Positions 16,385 to 24,613 of a stretch of DNA of 64,000 bases are shown here, one piece after another. The stretch is from NCBI GenBank assembly GCA_905236635.1, contig CAJOCJ010000002.1, forward strand, positions 1 through 64,000, read 5' to 3'. Position 1 is the first letter of the stretch, and every line of letters begins with the position of its first letter. Origin of the DNA: an uncultured Bacteroidales bacterium. GTDB lineage: Bacteria; Bacteroidota; Bacteroidia; Bacteroidales; F082. The notes under the pieces are model-generated. The model was not told the origin of the DNA and did no database searches. It was given only the letters and a program-made list of their open reading frames with translations. Position numbers and translations under genes: made by a program.

Positions 16385-18004
16385 ATGAAGAAGAGATTCA
16401 ACGTTAAAAAGAAAGCTCTGCTCATCGTCGCTTTGATTGCCATGCTGCTCGTGCTTCACGGCATCATGACGTCGAGTCCTGCTATGGCCGAACATGTGTT
16501 CGACAGCACGCAGACCGTCACCCCCGAGATGGTGACGACAGAGCTCACGCCTGAGGCTCAGGACGCCGAGATACAGACTCTCTCGGCAGGTGAGGCCATC
16601 GGCGACGGAATGTATTCGTTCTGGCAGTTTACGGGCTTCAGGAACTGCACACGAGGCAACCTCATCATGATTTTGGTGGCATTCGTGTTTATCTTCCTTG
16701 CCGTGAAATACGACTTCGAGCCTATGCTGCTCATCCCTATCGGAGTGGGTATCATAGTGGGTAACATCCCGTTTATCCAAGACTCGTATACCTTCGACCT
16801 TCAAGGCGCTCTCGCAGCCTTGTCAAAGATCGAGATTCAAGGAAATCTCACTTTCGACTTGACGGAAGCCCAGAAGTTCTTTGTAGGACTCTTTGCCGGA
16901 CAAGGCGAGATGAACTGCACGCAGGCTCTCGAGCACTTCCACAGCATGACTCCTGAGCAGCTGCAGGCGTTCCTGCCAGCCGGTATGGACCCGACAGCAC
17001 CAAACACAGCGAAGTTCTTCGACGGCCTCATCAGCCAGGTGTTCAATATGAACATCCAGACTGGCGTCTATCAGAAAGGCTCGGTGTTGAACTACCTGTA
17101 TTTCGGAGTGCGTCAGGGTATCTATCCTCCTTTGATTTTCTTGGGAATCGGCGCTATGACCGACTTCTCGTCGCTTATCTCACAGCCTCGTCTGATGATC
17201 CTCGGCGCCGCCGCCCAGCTCGGCGTGTTCATCACGTTCATCAGCGCGCGTGCGTTAGGCTTCGACCCGCATGAGGCAGCTGCCATCGGTATCATCGGCG
17301 GCGCCGACGGTCCTACCGCTATCTTCATCTCCACCAAGATGGCTCCACACCTCCTCGGTGCAATCGCTATCGCGGCATATTCGTACATGGCCTTGGTGCC
17401 TGTCATCCAGCCGCCTATCATGCGTCTGCTCACCACCAAGGAAGAGCGCTTGATCAAGATGAGAGAGCCACGTGCCGTAGGCAAGACAGAGAAGGTCATC
17501 TTCCCTATCGTCGGCCTGCTTCTCACCACCTTCATCAGCCCGTCAGCCTTGCCGTTGCTCGGTATGCTGTTCTTCGGCAACCTGTTGAAAGAGAGCGGCG
17601 TGACGAAACGTCTGGCTAACACAGCAGCCAACCCACTCATCGACATCGTGACCATCCTGTTAGGTCTCACCGTCGGTGCCTCGACGCAGGCCGACGTGTT
17701 CCTGACAACAGACTCGCTCATCATCTTCGCTTTGGGTGCTTGCTCGTTTGCCGTCGCAACCTTCGGCGGCGTGTGCGGCGCTAAGCTGATGAACGTCTTC
17801 TGCAAGGAAGGTAACAAAATCAACCCTCTCATCGGTAACGCTGGCGTGTCGGCAGTGCCTGACGCAGCACGTGTCTCCGAGGTCGAGGGACAGAAATACG
17901 ACCCATCGAACCACCTCCTCATGCACGCCATGGCACCAAACGTTGCAGGTGTTATCGGCTCGGCAGTGGCAGCTGGTATCTTGATGAGCTTCATTGGAAT
18001 TTAA
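16385..18004 (+). CDS. mmdB: Methylmalonyl-CoA decarboxylase beta subunit, Na+-translocating (OadB family)
   Basis: Inner-membrane subunit that decarboxylates carboxybiotin and pumps Na+. Conserved segments include GIGAMTDFSSLI, GADGPTAIFISTKMAPHLLG, NPLIDIVTILLGLTVGASTQ and GNAGVSAVPDAARVSEVEGQKYDP. At 539 aa it is about 100-150 residues longer than many OadB/MmdB proteins (about 375-435). The extra length is an N-terminal region of about 90 residues with a signal-like hydrophobic segment (ALLIVALIAMLLVLHGIM) and an acidic stretch, plus an insertion around residues 140-220 with an EALEHFHSM-like helical loop. It ends the operon and a palindrome follows. Confidence 0.94.
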   Translation: MKKRFNVKKKALLIVALIAMLLVLHGIMTSSPAMAEHVFDSTQTVTPEMVTTELTPEAQDAEIQTLSAGEAIGDGMYSFWQFTGFRNCTRGNLIMILVAFVFIFLAVKYDFEPMLLIPIGVGIIVGNIPFIQDSYTFDLQGALAALSKIEIQGNLTFDLTEAQKFFVGLFAGQGEMNCTQALEHFHSMTPEQLQAFLPAGMDPTAPNTAKFFDGLISQVFNMNIQTGVYQKGSVLNYLYFGVRQGIYPPLIFLGIGAMTDFSSLISQPRLMILGAAAQLGVFITFISARALGFDPHEAAAIGIIGGADGPTAIFISTKMAPHLLGAIAIAAYSYMALVPVIQPPIMRLLTTKEERLIKMREPRAVGKTEKVIFPIVGLLLTTFISPSALPLLGMLFFGNLLKESGVTKRLANTAANPLIDIVTILLGLTVGASTQADVFLTTDSLIIFALGACSFAVATFGGVCGAKLMNVFCKEGNKINPLIGNAGVSAVPDAARVSEVEGQKYDPSNHLLMHAMAPNVAGVIGSAVAAGILMSFIGI

Positions 18005-18016
18005 TTTGAAATAACC

Positions 18017-18045
18017 GTAGAGACGTCATAATATGGCGTCTCTAC
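18017..18045. repeat. REP-like palindrome, GTAGAGACG family, copy 1
   Basis: A 29-nt palindrome whose arms begin GTAGAGACGTCAT and end in the complementary CTCTAC, followed by ATTTTTT. It could end the mmd transcript. A copy with one different base lies at 25627-25655 and a degenerate relative at 48438-48466, so it is a dispersed element and not only a local terminator. Confidence 0.85.
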
Positions 18046-18061
18046 ATTTTTTATCGGTATT

Positions 18062-18691
18062 ATGTTATTAATCGGTATCGCCGGCGGCTCAGGGTCCGGC
18101 AAGACAACAGTGGTAAAGAAATTGATTGAGGCGCTTCCTGAGGACTCAATCAGCGTGGTGTCGCAGGACGCCTATTACTGGGACAACGGCAGCTTGTCGC
18201 CGGAGGCCAAGAAAGAGATCAACTTTGACCATCCCGATGCCATTGAATGGGATCTTTTGGTGAAGCATCTCGACATGTTGAAACGCGGCGAGACCATCCC
18301 TATGCCTATCTACACCTATGTGACGTGTGCACGTTCGAAAGAGGTGATCCCAGTGAAGCCCACGGAGGTGGTGATAGTGGAAGGCATCCTTATCATGACA
18401 TGTCCTGAACTGGTGAAACGCCTGGATATCAAGATTTTTGTTGATACCGACGGAGACGACCGCCTGATGCGTATCATCAAGCGCGACATCGAGGAGCGCG
18501 GCAGGACAGTGTCGGATGTTTTAAGACATTATGAGACCTTCGTGAAGCCGATGCACAACCAATTTATTGAGCCCACGAAACGTCTGGCGGACATCATAAT
18601 TCCGCAGGGTGGCAGCAACCAGGTTGCCATCGACATCATGGCAAGCCGCATCAGGATGCAGCTGCAACAGATGAAAGAAGGGAAAGCTTAA
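18062..18691 (+). CDS. udk: Uridine kinase
   Basis: Phosphorylates uridine and cytidine in pyrimidine salvage. The 209-aa P-loop kinase has Walker A GIAGGSGSGKTTVV, QDAYYWD, INFDHPDAIEWD and VEGILIM, all typical of Udk. Its TAA stop overlaps the stop of the convergent gene (TTAA at 18688-18691). Confidence 0.95.
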   Translation: MLLIGIAGGSGSGKTTVVKKLIEALPEDSISVVSQDAYYWDNGSLSPEAKKEINFDHPDAIEWDLLVKHLDMLKRGETIPMPIYTYVTCARSKEVIPVKPTEVVIVEGILIMTCPELVKRLDIKIFVDTDGDDRLMRIIKRDIEERGRTVSDVLRHYETFVKPMHNQFIEPTKRLADIIIPQGGSNQVAIDIMASRIRMQLQQMKEGKA

Positions 18692-19110
18692 ACTATAGCG
18701 TACGCGAAGCCCCTGCCTTCGACCTTCAGTTTCTTCAGGTCGTGACGGCGGTTGGTGAGCTTCACGAGACATTGGTTGATCTTCGATTTCATCTTACCTT
18801 CTTCCATGGCGATGCCGGTCTTGGCAGCCATAGCCATAGTTTTCTGGTAGATTTCTTTGCTTGTGGCAGGTTTGCCGTTCTCACGTATCACGTCGAGAAT
18901 GATGTTGTCCCATTTCGACAACTGGTATGGTTTGCGGACTTTGTCTGCTTTTTTGCGGGTTTCGGCAGGCTTGGCGTCGCCTAAAAGTTTGGTAAGCTCT
19001 TCTATTTTACCATTAAAAAAATCAATTTTTGCGAGATTTTTTCTCACTTCGGACTTAAACTCAGCAATCAATCCGATAATTTCTTCTCTTGAAAGCTCTC
19101 TGTTTTCCAT
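18688..19110 (-). CDS. Hypothetical protein with coiled-coil and winged-helix-like C-terminus
   Basis: 140 aa, no named family recognised. The N-terminal third is a charged helix (EEIIGLIAEFKSEVRKNLAKIDFFNGKIEELTKLL) likely to form a coiled coil. After a basic linker, the C-terminal part (WDNIILDVIRENGKPATSKEIYQKTM ... INQCLVKLTNRRHDLKKL) reads like a winged-helix DNA-binding fold. It may be a small regulator. It is convergent with udk and divergent from the DUF2461 gene; a TAACTTTG box on the minus strand lies 33 nt upstream. Confidence 0.75.
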   Translation of the reverse strand: MENRELSREEIIGLIAEFKSEVRKNLAKIDFFNGKIEELTKLLGDAKPAETRKKADKVRKPYQLSKWDNIILDVIRENGKPATSKEIYQKTMAMAAKTGIAMEEGKMKSKINQCLVKLTNRRHDLKKLKVEGRGFAYAIV

Positions 19111-19142
19111 CTTAAAAAAATTAAAAATTCAAAAATGTATCG

Positions 19143-19150
19143 CAAAGTTA
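19143..19150 (-). promoter_or_regulatory. Candidate -7 box (minus strand) for the winged-helix-like gene
   Basis: Reverse complement TAACTTTG fits TAnnTTTG and lies 33 nt upstream of the ATG at 19110. No clear -33 element. Confidence 0.4.
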
Positions 19151-19173
19151 AAGAATTATTTTGAATATTGTAC

Positions 19174-19181
19174 TATCTTTG
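19174..19181 (+). promoter_or_regulatory. Candidate -7 box for the DUF2461 gene
   Basis: TATCTTTG fits TAnnTTTG, 24 nt before the ATG at 19206. Together with 19143-19150 this makes a divergent promoter region of about 95 nt. Confidence 0.5.
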
Positions 19182-19205
19182 CGGAAATTATTGAAAAATT
19201 TCACG

Positions 19206-19883
19206 ATGAAAGAGATTATCAACTTCCTCAACCTTATTGTTGAAAACAACAACCGTCCTTGGTTTCAGCAGCATAAGGACCTGTATATCAACGCACAAAA
19301 CCGTTTCAACGCCATAGCGGAACAAATCTTAATAGGTGTACAGAAATTCGACCCTCTGACACGCGGATTGACCTTAAAAGACTGCACTTACCGCTTCTAT
19401 CGCGACACCAGGTTCTCCCCCGACAAGTCCCCATACAAGCGTCACTTCGGCTTGTTTATCTGTCCTAACGGCAAGAAATCGGGTTTGGCAGGCTATTATT
19501 TCCATGTGGAGGGCGAGGGAGCTGAATATCTCGGGCATCACGGGCTGTATCCGGGCATGTACCAGTGCGAGCCTTTTATCACTAAGAGCGTGCGTGAGGA
19601 CATCAGCACTAAGGGCGACGAGTTTGTAAAAGCCCTGAAGAAAGCCAAGAACTTCAGTATGGATTTCGCATCCAAATTGAAAAAGGTGCCGAAAGACTAC
19701 CCCGCCGACCATCCATACGCAGAATATCTGAAATTGAAAGATTTCTGTTTATATCAAAATATCTCCGACGACATGATTTATTCCGACCACCTGGTAGAAT
19801 GGGTCGTGGAGGAGTTCAAAAGTTGTTACGATTTCAACTCGTTTTTGAATCGTGCGGCACTTTTCGCGATGGAAAACGAATAA
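19206..19883 (+). CDS. DUF2461 family protein
   Basis: Conserved protein of unknown biochemical function (TIGR02453 type), 225 aa. Recognised by the N-terminal FLNLIVENNNRPWFQQHKDLY, by RDTRFSPDKSPYKRHFGLFI, and by the following YYFHVEGEGAEYLGHHGLYPG. The start at 19206 gives MKEIINFLN; the upstream ORF-track start overlaps the promoter. Stands alone between divergent and unrelated neighbours. Confidence 0.88.
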   Translation: MKEIINFLNLIVENNNRPWFQQHKDLYINAQNRFNAIAEQILIGVQKFDPLTRGLTLKDCTYRFYRDTRFSPDKSPYKRHFGLFICPNGKKSGLAGYYFHVEGEGAEYLGHHGLYPGMYQCEPFITKSVREDISTKGDEFVKALKKAKNFSMDFASKLKKVPKDYPADHPYAEYLKLKDFCLYQNISDDMIYSDHLVEWVVEEFKSCYDFNSFLNRAALFAMENE

Positions 19884-19945
19884 TTTTTTCATTTTAATGC
19901 AGCAAAAACCACTTTCCTTCGTTATGAAGATGTAAAACGATTGAA

Positions 19946-20467
19946 ATGTTAGGATTCAACATTGTTTTGGAAAGGGCAAGAAAAGGACGTCAGGAGTCGC
20001 TAATGAGGCTTTATGACTGCTGTTGCAACACGGTGTTCAACGCCTCGTACAGGATAGTGCTTAACGCGCAGGACGCCGAGGAGATAACGCAGGACGCATT
20101 TCTGAAGACGTTCGACAATCTTAGCAGTTTCAGCGGATCGGAACGCGATTTCGTGGCTTGGGTGAAGACGATTGCCATCAACAAGAGCATAGATCTGTTC
20201 AGGAAACACAGCAAGGAGCCGTTTTACGAGGAAATCGACAACACCGCCGACAGGATTGAAGACGACAACGACGATTTTGAAGATTATCCGATAGAGAGGA
20301 TAAAAGAGGCATTAAATAACCTGCCCGACGGCTACCGACTGACGATAACAATGAGGTTGATAGAAGGAATGGAATTCAGCGAGATAGCGAAACAAATGGG
20401 AATCAAGGAATCGACAGTGAGGTCGCAATATGTTAGAGGTTTGGAGAAATTAAAACATACGATATGA
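19946..20467 (+). CDS. RNA polymerase ECF-type sigma factor
   Basis: Directs RNA polymerase to a specific promoter set. The 173-aa protein has sigma region 2 (LMRLYDCCCNTVFNASYRIVLNAQDAEEITQDAFLKTF) and region 4 (LPDGYRLTITMRLIEGMEFSEIAKQMGIKESTVRSQYVRG). Its 3' end overlaps the next gene by 4 nt, a typical sigma/anti-sigma arrangement. The KYGD-repeat gene two places downstream is a frequent partner in Bacteroidetes. Confidence 0.93.
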   Translation: MLGFNIVLERARKGRQESLMRLYDCCCNTVFNASYRIVLNAQDAEEITQDAFLKTFDNLSSFSGSERDFVAWVKTIAINKSIDLFRKHSKEPFYEEIDNTADRIEDDNDDFEDYPIERIKEALNNLPDGYRLTITMRLIEGMEFSEIAKQMGIKESTVRSQYVRGLEKLKHTI

Positions 20468-20952
20468 ATATTGAAGAAAAAATAAGAAACAACAGAGAGG
20501 CATTTGACGACATGAAGATGCCGGAGGGCAGCCGCGAGAGGTTTGAGGCGCGTTTGGCTGGCAAGAAGACAATTGACAGGCGCATCTGGTTGACATTTAC
20601 GTCAATAGCGGCAGCGGCAGTAGCCTTATTGTTAGTGGTGCTTGGGTTGAACTATCATGATAACACAACTCCGCAGGTGCCGCAAGTAGCCGACAGCAAG
20701 CTGATTGACATGCGTAACATGTACGACCAGAGAGTGGAAGAAGCCATCATAAACCTGGAAAATGTGATGGAGAATGTCGATGACACCACACGCATGCAGA
20801 TCAACGCGGTGATACACGACCTGATGAATATGGGCGACGTATTCGCCGAGATGGCACCGCTGCCGGAAGACCGCCAGATGGCAATAGCGGAACAGATTTA
20901 CGACAACAAATTGAGAGCAATAGAACTAATAACAGAAAAAGTAAATAAATAA
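20464..20952 (+). CDS. Putative anti-sigma factor, single-pass membrane protein
   Basis: 162 aa. A short cytoplasmic N-terminal part (about 45 residues, MKMPEGSRERFEARL) is followed by one transmembrane segment (WLTFTSIAAAAVALLLVVLGL) and a helical periplasmic domain rich in Asp, Met and Glu (LENVMENVDDTTRMQ). The layout and the 4-nt overlap with the ECF sigma gene suggest control of that sigma factor. No catalytic motif is visible. Confidence 0.72.
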   Translation: MNIEEKIRNNREAFDDMKMPEGSRERFEARLAGKKTIDRRIWLTFTSIAAAAVALLLVVLGLNYHDNTTPQVPQVADSKLIDMRNMYDQRVEEAIINLENVMENVDDTTRMQINAVIHDLMNMGDVFAEMAPLPEDRQMAIAEQIYDNKLRAIELITEKVNK

Positions 20953-20957
20953 AAATT

Positions 20958-21995
20958 ATGAAAAAGAATCTTTTTTTAACAGTTTTGTGCCTGACTGCAT
21001 TATTCGCATCGGCAAACATCTATAGAGACGGTGGCAACTATAAATACGAAGAGAAGAAAACCGTCGAGAAGACCTTTGACGTGAGCGCCAAGCCTATCCT
21101 CGAGATGGAAGGCAAATACAGCGATTTCATCATCACCTCATGGGACCAGCAGCAGATCGACTTCAAGGTAAATATCACCGTGAAAAGCGACAACAGCGAG
21201 AAACTCAAGGCGAAAATCAACTCGATAGACGTCTATTTTGACAAAGTTGGCAACAAGGTGATAGCCAGGACCATGTTCGGCGACTATCCTTACAAGACCT
21301 TTAACGGCTCAATGTCAATAAAATACTACGTGCGTGTGCCGAAAGATGTGTTCATGGAGCTGGAGACGAAATACGGCGACATCAAGGTGGATACAGTTTA
21401 TAACAAGTTTGAGGTTGATATCAAATACGGCGATCTGAAGGCAGATAACCTGTTGGACATCAGCAGCATAGATGTGAAATACGGCAATGTCATTATAAAC
21501 AGCGCCAAGACTATCAAGCTGGAGATGGGCTACAGCGACGCCAACATCACCAAATGCGAGCAGCTCGACGGAGATCTGAAATACAGCAACATCTACATCT
21601 CAGAGTTGGGCCACGGTATGCTAGAGAACAAATACACCACGGTGAAAATCGACAAAGCCGATATCATAGGTTTCGACGACAACGCCTACTCTGACTTGAC
21701 GGTGAGAAACGTGACAAACACCTTGAGCGCCGAGCTGCGTTACACTGATCTGTCGGCCGCAGTGACATCGTCGATGCCGAGAGTCAAGATCGACGCACAA
21801 TATTCCGATGTGGAGCTGGGTATCAACAAAGACGCCTCGTTCTATTACAACCTGGAATCGTCATACGCCGACATCTCATTCAAGGGCTTCTTCGACAGCA
21901 AGACCATAGGCCGCCAAGGCACCTACGGCGAGGGAGAGCGCGGAATGCTCGACATCACGACACGCTACGGAGATGTAGATATCCGAAAGAATTAG
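20958..21995 (+). CDS. Secreted DUF4097-like beta-helix/adhesin-type protein with KYGD repeats
   Basis: 345 aa with a signal peptide (FLTVLCLTALFASA). The body consists of repeated short strands with the pattern KYGD, KYGN, KYSN, RYTD, QYSD and RYGD at about 15-25 residue intervals, as in DUF4097-type proteins that fold as stacked beta-strands. It likely resides in the envelope. It begins 5 nt after the putative anti-sigma gene, so the three genes form one operon; such proteins may be part of an envelope-stress circuit. The exact function is not known. Confidence 0.8.
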   Translation: MKKNLFLTVLCLTALFASANIYRDGGNYKYEEKKTVEKTFDVSAKPILEMEGKYSDFIITSWDQQQIDFKVNITVKSDNSEKLKAKINSIDVYFDKVGNKVIARTMFGDYPYKTFNGSMSIKYYVRVPKDVFMELETKYGDIKVDTVYNKFEVDIKYGDLKADNLLDISSIDVKYGNVIINSAKTIKLEMGYSDANITKCEQLDGDLKYSNIYISELGHGMLENKYTTVKIDKADIIGFDDNAYSDLTVRNVTNTLSAELRYTDLSAAVTSSMPRVKIDAQYSDVELGINKDASFYYNLESSYADISFKGFFDSKTIGRQGTYGEGERGMLDITTRYGDVDIRKN

Positions 21996-22027
21996 AAATC
22001 TTTTTTTCATACCTTGTTAGTTAAAAA

Positions 22028-22058
22028 ATGCCGGATTGTTTCGGTCCGGCATAATTTT
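22028..22058 (+). terminator. Rho-independent terminator after the sigma operon
   Basis: ATGCCGGA and TCCGGCAT form an 8-bp perfect stem with a 9-nt loop, followed by AATTTTTC, 32 nt after the stop of the KYGD-repeat gene. Confidence 0.75.
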
Positions 22059-22121
22059 TCAAAATTTTGTAAGTTATTTTGAAAACAGGTGTCTAATTGT
22101 CTGAAAAAAATACCATTTAAA

Positions 22122-24611
22122 ATGAAGCGAGCAATATTAATCCTGATTGCGATATTATTGAATATCAATATCTTAACAGCGCAAAACACCATAACTGGCA
22201 CTCTGGCGGACAGCCTTAACAACGAACGGCTGATGTTTGTGAACGTCGGATTGCTACGTACTGCCGACACTGTTTTTGTGAGCGGCGCCGCCTCTGACGA
22301 CAAAGGCTTCTTCAAGCTTGAACACGTGCCGAATGGTGAGTATTTACTGCAGATTACAGCTATAGGATACGAGAATTACAAGCGTATTCTTGAGGTCAAT
22401 GAAGACATCGATTTAGGAATTATCAAGATGAACCAGGGTGCGATGCGCCTCGACGAGGTGGTGATTACCGAGAAAAAACCGCTTTTTGCCAATGAAGGCG
22501 AGAAAACACTATACAACGTCAGTGAGGACCCGTCAATCCAGACAGGCACAGCATCCGACGCTCTTCAGAACGCTCCAGGCGTAGAGGTCGACGTGGAAGG
22601 CAACATCACGCTTCGTGGGGTGTCGTCGGTTGAGATATGGATCAACGGAAAGCCATCGCATCTCAACGAGGAAAACCTCAAAACTTACATTCAGCAACTG
22701 CCAGCAAATGCTATCAAAACCATAGAGGTGATCACCAATCCTTCGGCACGTTACGCCTCGAAGAGCGACGGCGGAATCATCAACCTTGTATTGAATTCCA
22801 ACGTGCAGAAAAACCAGTTCGTGAGCTTCGGCTTGCATGGCTCGTCGAAACCAGACGTATCACCATGGGTGTCGTACGTCTATGCCAACGAGAAGGTGTC
22901 GTTCAACCTTTATCTCAATGGCAGCTACAGCTACAACACCAGAAGCAGAAACGGATATAGCTACTCATTCAAAGACAACGACTTAGACCCGAGCATACTC
23001 GACACCACCACGACCACTCGCTACGACGGACAGACCAATAGCAACACCTATTACGGCGGTGTGTATATGAATCTCACATACAACATCGACACCATGAACA
23101 ATGTGACGGTGTACATGAGCGGCTGGCCTAACGGACATAAGAGCAACCTTTGGGAAGACTACTACCGTTATGATTATCGCTCAAGCGGTATCGAGCACAA
23201 CAACTATTACACCTCCACCACATCATCGGGAGTGTTTACGAGCGTCTATGGAGGCCTCGAATACCAGCATCTGTTTAACAATGAAGGGCACAACCTCACC
23301 ATCAGTCTGTCAGGTGGCTACATGGGCGGCAACAACAGCAGCACCAGCCAAAAAGACTATTATTTCTGGGATGAGAGCACACAAGCCTTCAACGACAGTA
23401 TCATCGGATTCACCGGATATAAAACTAAATATCGTTATGATGACATGTACTACGATGCCAATATCGACTACAACTTGCCTTATATAAAAAATGGCGAGAT
23501 AGGCCTCGGAGTTTCGTTTACACACGATCCCGACTCGTATTATGTCATCTACGACACATTAGTCAATGAAAATGAATATGTTAACGACAATTTAAGGACT
23601 TACGACCGCCTTGGTTTTAGCAACGACTTCGATACCTATATGACCATACAGCATAAATTTGGCAATTTCGTTATAAAACCAGGCATCCGCATGGAATATT
23701 CCGATGTGCACTGCAACATTGACGGTTATATGGTTGATCATGAATCGAAACAATATCTCAACTGGCGCCCATCAATACACATGTCATATCGTACAAAGTC
23801 GATGCATAACTTCAAATTCAACTATACAAGACGTATCACAAATCCAGATGCGCGCTACCTTACAAATTATGTGGAGTACAATATTGAAGACATGACTTAC
23901 GGCAATTTGGGGCTGAAACCAATATATACCAATTCGCTGGAGGCTGGCTGGACGAAATACTTTGAAAAGTTCGGAAGTGTAGGATTATCAACCTATTACA
24001 GAGATTCAAAAGGCACCATCAACAGTGTCAGTGAAAATGTCTTCGACAGTCTGTTCTTCCATCGTTGGGTACGTGCGACTAAGCCTTATAACGTCGATGA
24101 TTCGTACAATCTTGGCTTTGAAGCTAATGTGATGTACCGTCCGACAGCGTTTTTCAACGTTCGGCTCTATGCCAATGTATATGACAACTACTATTCGACC
24201 ATATTCAACGGGCAGAAAGTGGAAAATGACATGTGGTCGTACAGCCTTCGTTTGAACCTGTGGGCAAAGCTATGGAACAAGCTCGAGGTGCATGCATCGG
24301 GATATTATCGCTCGGCGACACAGTCGCTTTATGCCGAGCAGAGGCCTTCCTATGCCGTCAACTGCGGCTTGAGAGCCGATTTCTTCGACAAGAAGATGTC
24401 AATATATTTGAATGTCAACGATATCTTCAACTGGAACAAATGGGACAACAACACCAACAACCCCTATTACATATCATACAGCTCATACAAATATAACAGC
24501 CGTTACATCAGCGCCGGCGTGACATTCAGGTTCGGCAAGATGGAGCTTGAAAACCGTGCCCGCCAAGGTGGTGAAAACGACGGTGGCGGTGGTATGACAG
24601 GAGGAAAATAA
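22122..24611 (+). CDS. Outer-membrane receptor, TonB-dependent-type with OMP_b-brl_3 barrel
   Basis: 829 aa. The signal peptide ends NILTA/QNTI. Residues about 25-105 are a CarboxypepD_reg-like domain (ITGTLADSLNNERLMFVNVGLLRTADT), followed by a plug (EVVITEKKPLF ... DALQNAPGVEVDVEGNITLRGVSSVEIWINGKPS) and a long barrel of aromatic-rich strands ending YISAGVTFRFGKMELENRARQGG. It likely imports or exports an unknown substrate through the outer membrane; no SusD partner is adjacent. The start at 22122 gives a proper signal peptide, while the ORF-track start at 22089 does not. Convergent with the glutaminyl cyclase gene. Confidence 0.9.
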   Translation: MKRAILILIAILLNINILTAQNTITGTLADSLNNERLMFVNVGLLRTADTVFVSGAASDDKGFFKLEHVPNGEYLLQITAIGYENYKRILEVNEDIDLGIIKMNQGAMRLDEVVITEKKPLFANEGEKTLYNVSEDPSIQTGTASDALQNAPGVEVDVEGNITLRGVSSVEIWINGKPSHLNEENLKTYIQQLPANAIKTIEVITNPSARYASKSDGGIINLVLNSNVQKNQFVSFGLHGSSKPDVSPWVSYVYANEKVSFNLYLNGSYSYNTRSRNGYSYSFKDNDLDPSILDTTTTTRYDGQTNSNTYYGGVYMNLTYNIDTMNNVTVYMSGWPNGHKSNLWEDYYRYDYRSSGIEHNNYYTSTTSSGVFTSVYGGLEYQHLFNNEGHNLTISLSGGYMGGNNSSTSQKDYYFWDESTQAFNDSIIGFTGYKTKYRYDDMYYDANIDYNLPYIKNGEIGLGVSFTHDPDSYYVIYDTLVNENEYVNDNLRTYDRLGFSNDFDTYMTIQHKFGNFVIKPGIRMEYSDVHCNIDGYMVDHESKQYLNWRPSIHMSYRTKSMHNFKFNYTRRITNPDARYLTNYVEYNIEDMTYGNLGLKPIYTNSLEAGWTKYFEKFGSVGLSTYYRDSKGTINSVSENVFDSLFFHRWVRATKPYNVDDSYNLGFEANVMYRPTAFFNVRLYANVYDNYYSTIFNGQKVENDMWSYSLRLNLWAKLWNKLEVHASGYYRSATQSLYAEQRPSYAVNCGLRADFFDKKMSIYLNVNDIFNWNKWDNNTNNPYYISYSSYKYNSRYISAGVTFRFGKMELENRARQGGENDGGGGMTGGK

Positions 24612-24613
24612 CG

